A stretch of 8,532 nucleotides of DNA from NCBI GenBank assembly GCA_027073795.1, contig JALTEW010000197.1:1-8532 (forward strand), written 5' to 3'. Positions within the stretch are counted from its first letter, which is position 1. Every line of letters begins with the position of its first letter. Of the stretch, positions 1 through 5,864 are shown piece by piece. The stretch comes from a bacterium. GTDB lineage: Bacteria; Desulfobacterota; S145-22. Position numbers and translations under genes: made by a program. Below the pieces are notes generated by a model. It did not search any database and had not been told where the DNA came from. It worked only from the letters and a program-made list of their open reading frames with translations.

Positions 1-173
1 AGAGGGATACGAGTTTTTCCATAACCGGGAGAAGAAATACCGCACTCATAAGGAGCCATTTTAACCCGCGTAGGCTTACGCTGCCCCAGAAGATAAGACG
101 CCACAACCGCGAAGGCGGCAAACCCGACAACCACCAAAACCAAAATTAAAATAGGAAGATATGCTCTCAACAT
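1..173 (-). CDS. nuoA: NADH-quinone oxidoreductase subunit A, 5' part (runs off left edge)
   Basis: NuoA is a small membrane subunit of respiratory complex I (proton-pumping NADH:quinone oxidoreductase) in the cytoplasmic membrane. Reading the minus strand from the ATG at 173 gives 57 codons before the window ends. Residues 5-30 form a strongly hydrophobic helix (start MLRAYLPILILVLVVVGFA), followed by a basic stretch and the family's signature PYECG at residues 41-45, then G-rich sequence. This matches the NuoA N-terminus in order and spacing (first transmembrane helix, cytoplasmic loop with the PYECG cysteine). A Shine-Dalgarno GAAGGAG (180-186) lies 6 nt before the ATG, and a good promoter lies further upstream. 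NuoA is normally the first gene of the nuo operon, which fits the promoter here; nuoB and the rest would lie to the left. The ORF is too short and truncated to appear in ordinary ORF listings, but the identification is firm. Confidence 0.9.
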   Translation of the reverse strand, partial: MLRAYLPILILVLVVVGFAAFAVVASYLLGQRKPTRVKMAPYECGISSPGYGKTRIP

Positions 174-232
174 CGCCAGCTCCTTCTTTTTTACCTACCT
201 TAATTTGTGAAATTTTTCATAGCTCGGTCTTT

Positions 233-260
233 CCTATAGCAAATGGCATGTGTTTGTCAA
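233..260 (-). promoter_or_regulatory. Sigma70-type promoter for nuoA
   Basis: On the minus strand a perfect -35 TTGACA (255-260) is followed after 16 nt by TATAGG (233-238, 4 of 6 matches to TATAAT). Transcription would begin near 226, giving a leader of about 50 nt ending in the nuoA Shine-Dalgarno. Nothing else in the 174-398 gap needs such a promoter. Prediction from consensus only. Confidence 0.6.
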
Positions 261-398
261 GGGGAATTTTGGGTAAATTAAAAAAATTCTTTGAGGCGCT
301 ATGTCTCGCAACAAATAATACATACAACTACCATCCCCATAAAATTGTTAGAGAATTTAGTAATTTTCACTGATTAAGATTTCACGGGGTTGTCATTG

Positions 399-1628
399 TT
401 AGTCAGAAAAAAGCCTGGAGGCATTTTCTCTGAAGGCGGCACGGTCAGTCAATCGCATCAGGTTCTCCCACCGCTTCTGTAATGCGATTAGATCGTTAAA
501 GGGATCCCGACTGCCAGAAAGGGCCTTACGCATGAGGACAACCGTTTGAAGCGCCTCGCGTGCCCCCTGCTCATCCCCAGATTCTTCATACATGGCTGCA
601 AGAATATGGGATGCCTTTTCGGCCTTCTGCTCCAGATCTTCCTTTAAAAAGGCGCCTGGATACGGATTAAAATCTTCTGGCCTTACCCTAACCATGCCCT
701 CAATATCCCTCTGCCTTTTTATCTTCTCGCGTTCGAAGAGAAACCGAAAAACATCTTCCCGGAGACGGCGCCAGGCGGGGTGCGATTTGGGGGGTGGAAG
801 GTGCTTAATGGCAAGGGTATTGTCAATGAAAAACCTGAAACCAAACATCCTTGAATTGATGAGGAAATCGATATCCTCCCCCCTTGGTACCAATGGATCG
901 AAAGGTACTTTCACAAACAGGTTGCGATGTATGACTATGTTCCCACCAAAAACAAAAGGGGTTTCCTTAAACCTCGGCGGAGACACGATAAACCGGTCAA
1001 AGGCCTCGTTCATCCTGTCAAGCTGATCCCATGCGTCCATCCACGGTTCGTGGGATTTGTTGAGGTGAACCTCGCCATTTTCCTGCAGATAGTAACCGGC
1101 CACGGCATAAACAGGGATGTTTTGATATTGCCTTCCAATATATTCGGTCGCCTTGTCGATAAATTTCGGGTCTTCAAAAACCTCATCATCATCGATCAGG
1201 ATGGCCGCTTCAGAACCCAGAACGTGCGGCACGAACGTGCAGAGATTCCTGACATTAGAATATCCCCGCAACTGGAGCAGGTCCTTTAGATCCTTCCTTC
1301 CTTCCCCTTCGAGCATCTGATGAACTTTACAAAGATGTGAAAACCCAAAACGATGGATGGGAATATCAACCTCTTTCCTGGCCTCATCGATGATCCCTTT
1401 TACCTTTTTTTCTACCTTTTCCGCAATTTCCTCCGATGTGGGAACGGCAAGAACAATAACAGTAAAATTCTTTTTCTCAAGAATTTCAAGACTCTTGAGC
1501 AATCTCAGGAGTGTCCCTTCGTGATCCAGCGGAATGGGATGGTCATAGATGGCATCACCAGGCATCCAGCCCATATCACTTCTTCTTGCCCAATAGGATG
1601 GAACGACTATGCACAAATCACTTTTCAT
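399..1628 (-). CDS. GT-A-fold glycosyltransferase coupled to ino1 (substrate unknown)
   Basis: The 409-residue protein begins with a beta-strand LCIVVPSYW (5-13) typical of nucleotide-sugar-binding GT-A folds. The strand AAILIDDDEVF (141-151) carries DDD at 146-148, the expected DXD-type metal/nucleotide-sugar site. Later come FGGNIVIHR (227-235), RGEDIDFL (249-256) with an acidic pair like the catalytic ED of GT2 enzymes, and IKHLPPP (274-280), whose His is placed like the C-terminal metal ligand of this fold. The last ~100 residues are charged and helical. No signal peptide or membrane helix is visible, so it should act in the cytoplasm. The ATG start overlaps the ino1 stop by one base (TAATG), so translation is probably coupled. 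A role in glycosylating inositol phosphate or an inositol lipid is inferred from this coupling; sugar donor and acceptor cannot be read from the sequence. It is the last gene of its unit. Confidence 0.75.
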   Translation of the reverse strand: MKSDLCIVVPSYWARRSDMGWMPGDAIYDHPIPLDHEGTLLRLLKSLEILEKKNFTVIVLAVPTSEEIAEKVEKKVKGIIDEARKEVDIPIHRFGFSHLCKVHQMLEGEGRKDLKDLLQLRGYSNVRNLCTFVPHVLGSEAAILIDDDEVFEDPKFIDKATEYIGRQYQNIPVYAVAGYYLQENGEVHLNKSHEPWMDAWDQLDRMNEAFDRFIVSPPRFKETPFVFGGNIVIHRNLFVKVPFDPLVPRGEDIDFLINSRMFGFRFFIDNTLAIKHLPPPKSHPAWRRLREDVFRFLFEREKIKRQRDIEGMVRVRPEDFNPYPGAFLKEDLEQKAEKASHILAAMYEESGDEQGAREALQTVVLMRKALSGSRDPFNDLIALQKRWENLMRLTDRAAFRENASRLFSD

Positions 1629-2731
1629 TAACTAGTTCTCTTCCCAGCAATAAACTCTTCCGTCATCTGGTAGGCTTCGCTATCAGGGAATTGCCTCGGG
1701 GGGTGTTTCATAAAATAGGATGAGGGCGAATAAAGAACCCCGCCGATCTTCCTGTCAAGAGCCAGTTTACAGCAGCGTATTGCATCAATCACGACGCCAC
1801 CGGAGTTTGGTGAGTCCTCAACTGACAGACGCAGCTCCAAATTCATCGGAACATCTCCAAAAAGTCTTCCTTCCATGCGAATAAAGCAAACCTTATTGTC
1901 CTTCTGCCACGCGACGTAATCGCTGGGGCCCACATGAATATCGTAGGCGTCCAGTCTCTTTTTAAGCACCGATTGGACAGCCTCGGTTTTTGATTCCTTT
2001 TTGGATTCCAGCCGTGAGCGGTTAAGCATATTGAGAAAATCTGTATTGCCACCTGTATTTAGCTGGTAGGTTCTTTCGAGCTTCACACCTCTATTTTTAA
2101 ATAGGTCTGCAAGGATGCGATGAACAATCGTTGCCCCTAACTGAGATTTAACATCGTCGCCGACAAGGGGAATCCCTGCCTCTTGAAAGCGCTCGGCCCA
2201 TGTTTCATCACTCGCGATGAAGACAGGCATATTGTTAATCAGAGCCACGCCTGCCTCGAGAACGCAATCCGCATAGAACCTTACAGCTTTCTCTGAACCT
2301 ACCGGAAGGTAATTCAAAAAAATTTCTGCCCCGGAATCCTTCAGCGTCCTAACAATGTCCTCACGGGTTGCTTCCTTTTTATCACTCACAACAAAGGTAC
2401 GTGAAGCATCGTAATTCTTCATATGCTCTGAAATACCATCTAATATCTTTCCCATAGAAACCTTTACCCCCATAATGGGGATATTAGGTTGAAAGACCTT
2501 TGTACAGTTTGGGGGCTGAAAGATGGCCTCAGAAACATCTTTACCGACCTTTCTGGCGTCCACGTCAAACGCTGCGACCACTTGTATGTCAGAAGGCTTA
2601 TACCCCCCAATCTCTGGGTGCATCAGTCCAATGGGGTTCTGTCCATTCTCTTCTCGATAATATTCTATTCCCTGTATCAAGGAAGAGGCACAGTTTCCGA
2701 TGCCGCAAATCGCTACCTTAATCTTTCCCAT
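1628..2731 (-). CDS. ino1: Myo-inositol-1-phosphate synthase (actinobacterial type)
   Basis: This NAD-dependent cytoplasmic enzyme converts glucose-6-phosphate to 1L-myo-inositol-1-phosphate, the first step of all de novo inositol synthesis. The 367-residue length equals that of the mycobacterial Ino1 as I recall it. The Rossmann NAD-binding loop GIGNCASSLIQG is at 10-21, then VVAAFDVDARKVG (51-63) and FLNYLPVGSE (138-147). GDDVKSQLGAT (191-201), the active-site segment LESKKESK (241-248), DSPNSGGVVIDA (306-317) and FMKHPP (340-345) complete the conserved set, including the lysines used in catalysis. A strong Shine-Dalgarno AGGAGG lies 8 nt before the ATG. It follows the RAYT gene by 3 nt and overlaps the downstream glycosyltransferase gene by 1 nt. 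No inositol monophosphatase is in the window. De novo inositol synthesis is uncommon in Gram-negative bacteria, which makes transfer from another lineage possible but unproven. Confidence 0.95.
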   Translation of the reverse strand: MGKIKVAICGIGNCASSLIQGIEYYREENGQNPIGLMHPEIGGYKPSDIQVVAAFDVDARKVGKDVSEAIFQPPNCTKVFQPNIPIMGVKVSMGKILDGISEHMKNYDASRTFVVSDKKEATREDIVRTLKDSGAEIFLNYLPVGSEKAVRFYADCVLEAGVALINNMPVFIASDETWAERFQEAGIPLVGDDVKSQLGATIVHRILADLFKNRGVKLERTYQLNTGGNTDFLNMLNRSRLESKKESKTEAVQSVLKKRLDAYDIHVGPSDYVAWQKDNKVCFIRMEGRLFGDVPMNLELRLSVEDSPNSGGVVIDAIRCCKLALDRKIGGVLYSPSSYFMKHPPRQFPDSEAYQMTEEFIAGKRTS

Positions 2732-2734
2732 ACA

Positions 2735-3631
2735 TCACACCTCCTGTCGTTGCTTCAAAACCTGTCGCAAGGCCTTTCTCTCCATTCGCCTGACCGCGCG
2801 GCTGACCGTTGCAAAGTGAATTCCCAAATACCCTGCTATTTCATTCAGGGTATACCTCTGTTGAATATAGGCGTAGTAAATACGCACATCCCGCTCTTTC
2901 CGTGTAAGCCTTTTCTCTCCCATAATATCTTTGAGCGGCAGCCGATCCTTGCCCGCCATCGAAAAACTCATATCATGTTTATCTGTTTTTTGCACCAGAA
3001 TCATCTTCTTGACTCTTTCTACAAAAGAATCGCTTCCAAGGAACACGCGATGCCTCAAATCCCGCCACGAAAATTTGTCTTCCCCCCCATTGAAGATATA
3101 ATGTCTGTATTTCTCAATGGCCAGGTCCCTATCCTTTCCGGAAAAGCAGGAAAGAATCCACTGAGTAAAAAGAAATGCAGGGCGATAATCCCTCAGAATG
3201 GTGGGGAGATAACTACTCCAAGGCCAGGCTTCAGGGTCACGAACCAGGTTCGCCCTGACAGGGTTTAGCATCATGTGACGGTGCAAAGGGAGAAGGTAGC
3301 GTGTTTTTTCAATGATAATCGATTTAAACCGCTCCCCGAAAAGGGGCCCCTGTCGTCTGTACTTTCGGTTGAAAATCTGGGTGTAAAGGCCGTTCACCTG
3401 ACGCATCCCTCTGGAAAGATTACCATAGGGCGTTTCCAGTATGAGATGGTAGTGATCATTCAGCAAACAATAGGAATGGCAAAGCCATTTAAAACGAAAA
3501 GCCGTTTCGGACAAGATTTCAAGAAATTTATTTCTATCCGATACCTCACGAAAGATAACTTCGGAATCCCTGCTACTTGTCTTTATATAATAAACCCCGC
3601 CCGGATATTCACAGCGTGCTGGCCTTGCCAT
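2735..3631 (-). CDS. REP-associated tyrosine transposase (RAYT, Y1/HUH family) with catalytic Tyr replaced by His
   Basis: RAYTs are single-strand nucleases of the HUH/Y1 (Y1_Tnp) superfamily that act at REP palindromes. From the ATG at 3631 the protein is 298 residues and opens MARPARCEYPGGVYY, the usual family start. An in-frame ATG 90 nt upstream (3721) is less likely, because its extra 30 residues do not look like family sequence and cover the upstream control region. The metal-binding HUH motif is HYH at residues 60-62. The family blocks NLSRGMRQVNGLYTQ (71-85) and LNPVRANLV (122-130) are intact. However, the position normally Tyr, four residues before Asn123, is His119 (codon CAC at 3275-3277). 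A C-terminal helix-turn-helix is visible around 259-285 (LNEIAGYLGIHFATVSRAV). The Shine-Dalgarno is poor. It leads the ino1/glycosyltransferase unit. It is a full-length frame without stops, so not an obvious pseudogene, but strand cleavage is doubtful. Confidence 0.88.
   Translation of the reverse strand: MARPARCEYPGGVYYIKTSSRDSEVIFREVSDRNKFLEILSETAFRFKWLCHSYCLLNDHYHLILETPYGNLSRGMRQVNGLYTQIFNRKYRRQGPLFGERFKSIIIEKTRYLLPLHRHMMLNPVRANLVRDPEAWPWSSYLPTILRDYRPAFLFTQWILSCFSGKDRDLAIEKYRHYIFNGGEDKFSWRDLRHRVFLGSDSFVERVKKMILVQKTDKHDMSFSMAGKDRLPLKDIMGEKRLTRKERDVRIYYAYIQQRYTLNEIAGYLGIHFATVSRAVRRMERKALRQVLKQRQEV
2740..2745 (-). promoter_or_regulatory. Shine-Dalgarno of ino1, inside the RAYT coding end
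   Basis: AGGAGG on the minus strand, 8 nt before the ino1 ATG at 2731. It is read within the last RAYT codons (CAG GAG GTG TGA), so ribosomes ending on the RAYT frame would finish on top of the ino1 initiation site. This implies a shared transcript. Confidence 0.8.
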
Positions 3632-3638
3632 ACCTTCA

Positions 3639-3666
3639 AATATATACCTTGTTTCTGAAAATGCAA
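3639..3666 (-). promoter_or_regulatory. Possible promoter for the RAYT-ino1-glycosyltransferase unit (near-leaderless)
   Basis: On the minus strand TTGCAT (3661-3666) and TATATT (3639-3644, 5 of 6 matches) are 16 nt apart. Transcription would start at about 3632, right at the RAYT ATG (3631), so the message would be nearly leaderless. That would fit the lack of a good Shine-Dalgarno. The -35 match is weak (3 of 6). Confidence 0.3.
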
Positions 3667-3677
3667 GACCTGTCCCC
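3661..3677 (-). repeat. RAYT-upstream motif GGGGACAGGTCTTGCAT
   Basis: The minus strand reads GGGGACAGGTCTTGCAT 30 nt before the RAYT start. From memory, near-identical GGGGACAGGTCTTG or GGGGTCAGGTCTTG sequences recur just upstream of RAYT-type transposase genes in many bacterial genomes, which suggests a cis-acting recognition or regulatory site. Only one good copy is in this window, so repetition is not shown here. Confidence 0.4.
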
Positions 3678-3774
3678 TCAATTCTAAAAACCTTTTGCCA
3701 TGTTAAAGTGCAACACCACAAAAAATTTCTATTTTGAGGGATTTTTCTGTTGTAAATATTTGTGAAACCCTCCC

Positions 3775-3803
3775 TTGTGATCGGTTCTTGAATCGTCTAT
3801 ACT
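3775..3803 (+). promoter_or_regulatory. Promoter for the iron-sulfur flavoprotein gene
   Basis: TTGTGA (3775-3780, 4 of 6) and TATACT (3798-3803, 5 of 6) are separated by the optimal 17 nt. The start point would be near 3810, just before the GGAGGA ribosome site (3815-3820) and the TTG start at 3829. Consensus-based prediction. Confidence 0.55.
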
Positions 3804-3828
3804 CAAAAGAAATTGGAGGAGTAGGCAA

Positions 3829-4566
3829 TTGAAGATATTAGCCATCAATGGAAGCCCGAGAGGAGATAAAAGCAACACACAGATAATTCTAAAGGCCTTT
3901 TTAAAAGGAGCGATCGCGGCGGGCGCAGAAGCTGAAGTTATTCTTCTCTCTGAAAAAGAAATCCACCCTTGCAAGGGTTGCTGGGCCTGTTGGACAAAGA
4001 CGCCGGGCAAGTGTATCCAGAAGGATGATATGGATGATATCTTGCCAAAAGTCTGGGCAAGCGATCTGTTGATTTTTGCCTCACCTCTTTACGTGGACTG
4101 CGTTTCCGCACAGATGAAGACCTTTATGGATAGAATGCTTCCCGGGCTCTTGCCGAATTTTGTCAAGATTAACGATGTCTGGCGCCACCCATTGCGTTAT
4201 GGATCTCCCCCTAAGGTAGGCGTTGTATGCAACAGCGGATTTCCTCATCTGGAGCACTTTCAGGTGGTACACCACCTTTTCAAACGGGTTGTTTTGAATA
4301 TGCACACGGAAATTGTCATGGAGATCTACCGGGCAGGCGGTGAAATTCTGAGAGCGAAAAACCTTTTGCTTAAACCTCTTATCATGAGATACAAGAAACT
4401 TCTTGAAAAGGCAGGGAAAGAGGTGGTTCGTGAAGGAACACTTTCAGAAAAACTTAAGGCACAACTTGAGGCAGACATTGTATCTCCTGAGAATTACATC
4501 AAGAATGCCAACGCGTACTGGGACAAACAACTTGCGAAACTTAACCCGTCTTTGCAGAAAAAATAG
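3829..4566 (+). CDS. Iron-sulfur flavoprotein, NADPH-dependent FMN reductase family (Isf-like)
   Basis: The 245-residue protein has a flavodoxin-like fold. The N-terminal strand and phosphate-binding loop KILAINGSPRGDKSNT (2-17) binds FMN phosphate. The segment ASPLYVDCVSAQMKTFMDR contains the conserved PLY flavin contact and the helix around the dimer interface. Between them lies a compact cysteine motif, C48-X2-C51-X2-C54-X7-C62, the pattern known from archaeal and bacterial Isf proteins, where it holds a 4Fe-4S cluster. It is therefore likely a soluble one-/two-electron redox protein; the physiological donor and acceptor are unknown. The start is TTG, supported by GGAGGA 8 nt upstream and by the promoter at 3775-3803; the first in-frame ATG would remove the flavin loop. 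The C-terminal ~100 residues (after ~145) form a helical extension with many lysines. It is divergent from the RAYT unit and appears monocistronic. Confidence 0.85.
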   Translation: MKILAINGSPRGDKSNTQIILKAFLKGAIAAGAEAEVILLSEKEIHPCKGCWACWTKTPGKCIQKDDMDDILPKVWASDLLIFASPLYVDCVSAQMKTFMDRMLPGLLPNFVKINDVWRHPLRYGSPPKVGVVCNSGFPHLEHFQVVHHLFKRVVLNMHTEIVMEIYRAGGEILRAKNLLLKPLIMRYKKLLEKAGKEVVREGTLSEKLKAQLEADIVSPENYIKNANAYWDKQLAKLNPSLQKK

Positions 4567-4579
4567 TTAAAAGGGTCCC

Positions 4580-4599
4580 AAAAACCTGCCTTTCAGGCA
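4580..4599 (-). terminator. Weak candidate terminator of the moxR/VWA operon
   Basis: On the minus strand the stem TGCCT-GAA-AGGCA (4587-4599) is followed by GG and TTTTT (4580-4584), about 70 nt beyond the VWA stop codon. The stem is only 5 bp, so this is tentative. The convergent gap 4567-4667 shows nothing better for either strand. Confidence 0.3.
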
Positions 4600-4667
4600 T
4601 CAAAGTTAATAATGTCCATAGGCTACAATCCCGGTATTTTACCTGGCCCCATGCCTTCCGAAAAGCC

Positions 4668-5858
4668 TCATTTGCTCATCAGGTGGGTGACCGCCTTTTC
4701 CAGACCTTCCAGCGTCAATTCAAACATGGGAAAAATCTGGCGTATCAACCCAATGCTGCGCGTGTATGGCCATTCCTCCTCAAACTTTGGATTTAGCCAC
4801 ACACTGTGTGGAAACGTCTGCGCGATAAATCGGAGCCGCTCAATGCTGGGAATCCGGTTGTATTCATCGAAATAGATCGAGCCGCCGGGGGTCATCAACT
4901 CCCAGTTGGCCATGCTGGCATCCCCCACGATAATCACCCGGGATTCAGGGTCCATCCGTACAAAATCCTCTACCTTCACCGGCTTTGCATAACGCCTCGG
5001 GTCCTCCCAGACCTGATCATAAATCGTGTTGTGAAAAAAGTAGGTCTTTAGAGCCTTGAACTGGTACCACGCATGGTTAAAAAGAAGCTGGACCACGGGA
5101 ATATAAGGATCCATGGACCAGCCTCCGTTGTCAATCATCAGGACAACCTTCAGCTTATCCTTGAGGCTGCGGTCAAAGACAATCTCTATTTCCCCCGCGT
5201 TGCGCATCGTTTCATAGATCGTCTTATCCACATTGACCTGGTCCTTCGGGCCAACGGGAATCAGCCTTCTCAGTCGCTTCAGGGCCTCACCCATCTGAGC
5301 CTGAGACAAATGGCTGTCCGCCGAATAGTCCCTGTAACGACGTTCCAGGGCCACCTTGATGGCGCTCTTGTTGTGGGAACGTCCTCCCACACGCATCCCC
5401 CCGGGGTGATAGCCGGAGTGTCCAACGGGAGACGTTCCCCCCGTCCCAATCCACTTGTGCCCCCCGTGGTGCTCTCCCGTCTGCTCTTTCAACCTCTCCA
5501 GGAAATACTTCACAAGATCCTCGGGGGTGTATTGCTTCAACTTTTCCGCATCAAGTCCCAAGGCCTCCGCCACCCACTCGGGTCGTTTCAGCCACTCCTG
5601 GAGCAGAAGCTTTGCCGCCTCGGTTAAATCGGCCCCTTCCGGGTCTGGAAAGTCTGCCCCTTCGAAGTAATGGGCAAAAACACGGTCATAAAGGTCGAAA
5701 TACCGTTCGCTTTTAATAAGGATAGCACGGGCCGTGGTATAAAAATCGTTGAGATTACGGATAAGCCCCATCCCCAGCGCCTTTTGCAAACGCAGGAATG
5801 AAGTCGGGCTGACCTGAATCCCCGCTTCCTTAAGTTCATAAAAGAATTCAACAAACAA
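4668..5858 (-). CDS. VWA-domain protein, CoxE-like, partner of the MoxR ATPase
   Basis: The 396-residue protein belongs to the VWA family found beside MoxR ATPases. The helical N-terminal region (1-125) has the typical opening FVEFFYELKEAGIQVSPTSF. A Gly/His-rich linker (127-160) contains the family signature KWIGTGGTSPVGHSGY (135-150). The VWA fold starts near 236 with VVLMIDNGGWSMDPYI (238-253), whose D243 and S248 belong to the metal-ion (MIDAS) site. YFFHNTIYDQVW (273-284) and VIIVGDASM (308-316) give the other metal-site loops. No signal peptide or membrane helix is seen, so it is probably cytoplasmic. Relatives act as adaptors that link MoxR ATPases to client proteins, often in cofactor insertion or complex assembly. 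The start must be TTG 5858 or later: an in-frame TGA (the moxR stop) lies two codons upstream, and the first ATG is at residue 30. Client unknown. Confidence 0.82.
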   Translation of the reverse strand: MFVEFFYELKEAGIQVSPTSFLRLQKALGMGLIRNLNDFYTTARAILIKSERYFDLYDRVFAHYFEGADFPDPEGADLTEAAKLLLQEWLKRPEWVAEALGLDAEKLKQYTPEDLVKYFLERLKEQTGEHHGGHKWIGTGGTSPVGHSGYHPGGMRVGGRSHNKSAIKVALERRYRDYSADSHLSQAQMGEALKRLRRLIPVGPKDQVNVDKTIYETMRNAGEIEIVFDRSLKDKLKVVLMIDNGGWSMDPYIPVVQLLFNHAWYQFKALKTYFFHNTIYDQVWEDPRRYAKPVKVEDFVRMDPESRVIIVGDASMANWELMTPGGSIYFDEYNRIPSIERLRFIAQTFPHSVWLNPKFEEEWPYTRSIGLIRQIFPMFELTLEGLEKAVTHLMSK

Positions 5859-5864
5859 GAGCGC

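Noticed and set aside
280..311. Possible terminator of the ino1/glycosyltransferase unit (minus strand, T7 run after a GC-rich segment)
   Set aside because: The stem before the T run (TTGCGAGACATAGCGCCTCAA) has mismatches and only 3-bp blocks pair, so I do not call it.
592..1289. Plus-strand open frames opposite the glycosyltransferase gene
   Set aside because: They are antisense to a well-supported gene, have low-complexity basic or Ser-rich translations and no ribosome sites.
2489..3268. 259-codon plus-strand frame antisense to ino1 and the RAYT
   Set aside because: It spans two recognised genes on the other strand, has no family-like motifs and is best explained as an open shadow frame.
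3632..3721. N-terminal extension of the RAYT from ATG 3721
   Set aside because: The extra 30 residues are unlike the family start MARPAR and cover the upstream motif and promoter region.
3675..3774. CCCTCAA (3675-3681), TTGAGGG (3734-3740) and CCCTCCC (3768-3774) as REP-like inverted repeats
   Set aside because: Arms are short, widely spaced and imperfect, in AT-rich sequence; no genuine REP hairpin is evident.
4262..4277. AGGTGG-TACA-CCACCT hairpin within the flavoprotein gene
   Set aside because: Internal to coding sequence with no T run; treated as chance.
4797..4811. CCACACA-C-TGTGTGG inverted repeat within the VWA gene
   Set aside because: Short, inside conserved coding sequence, no regulatory context; expected by chance in several kb.
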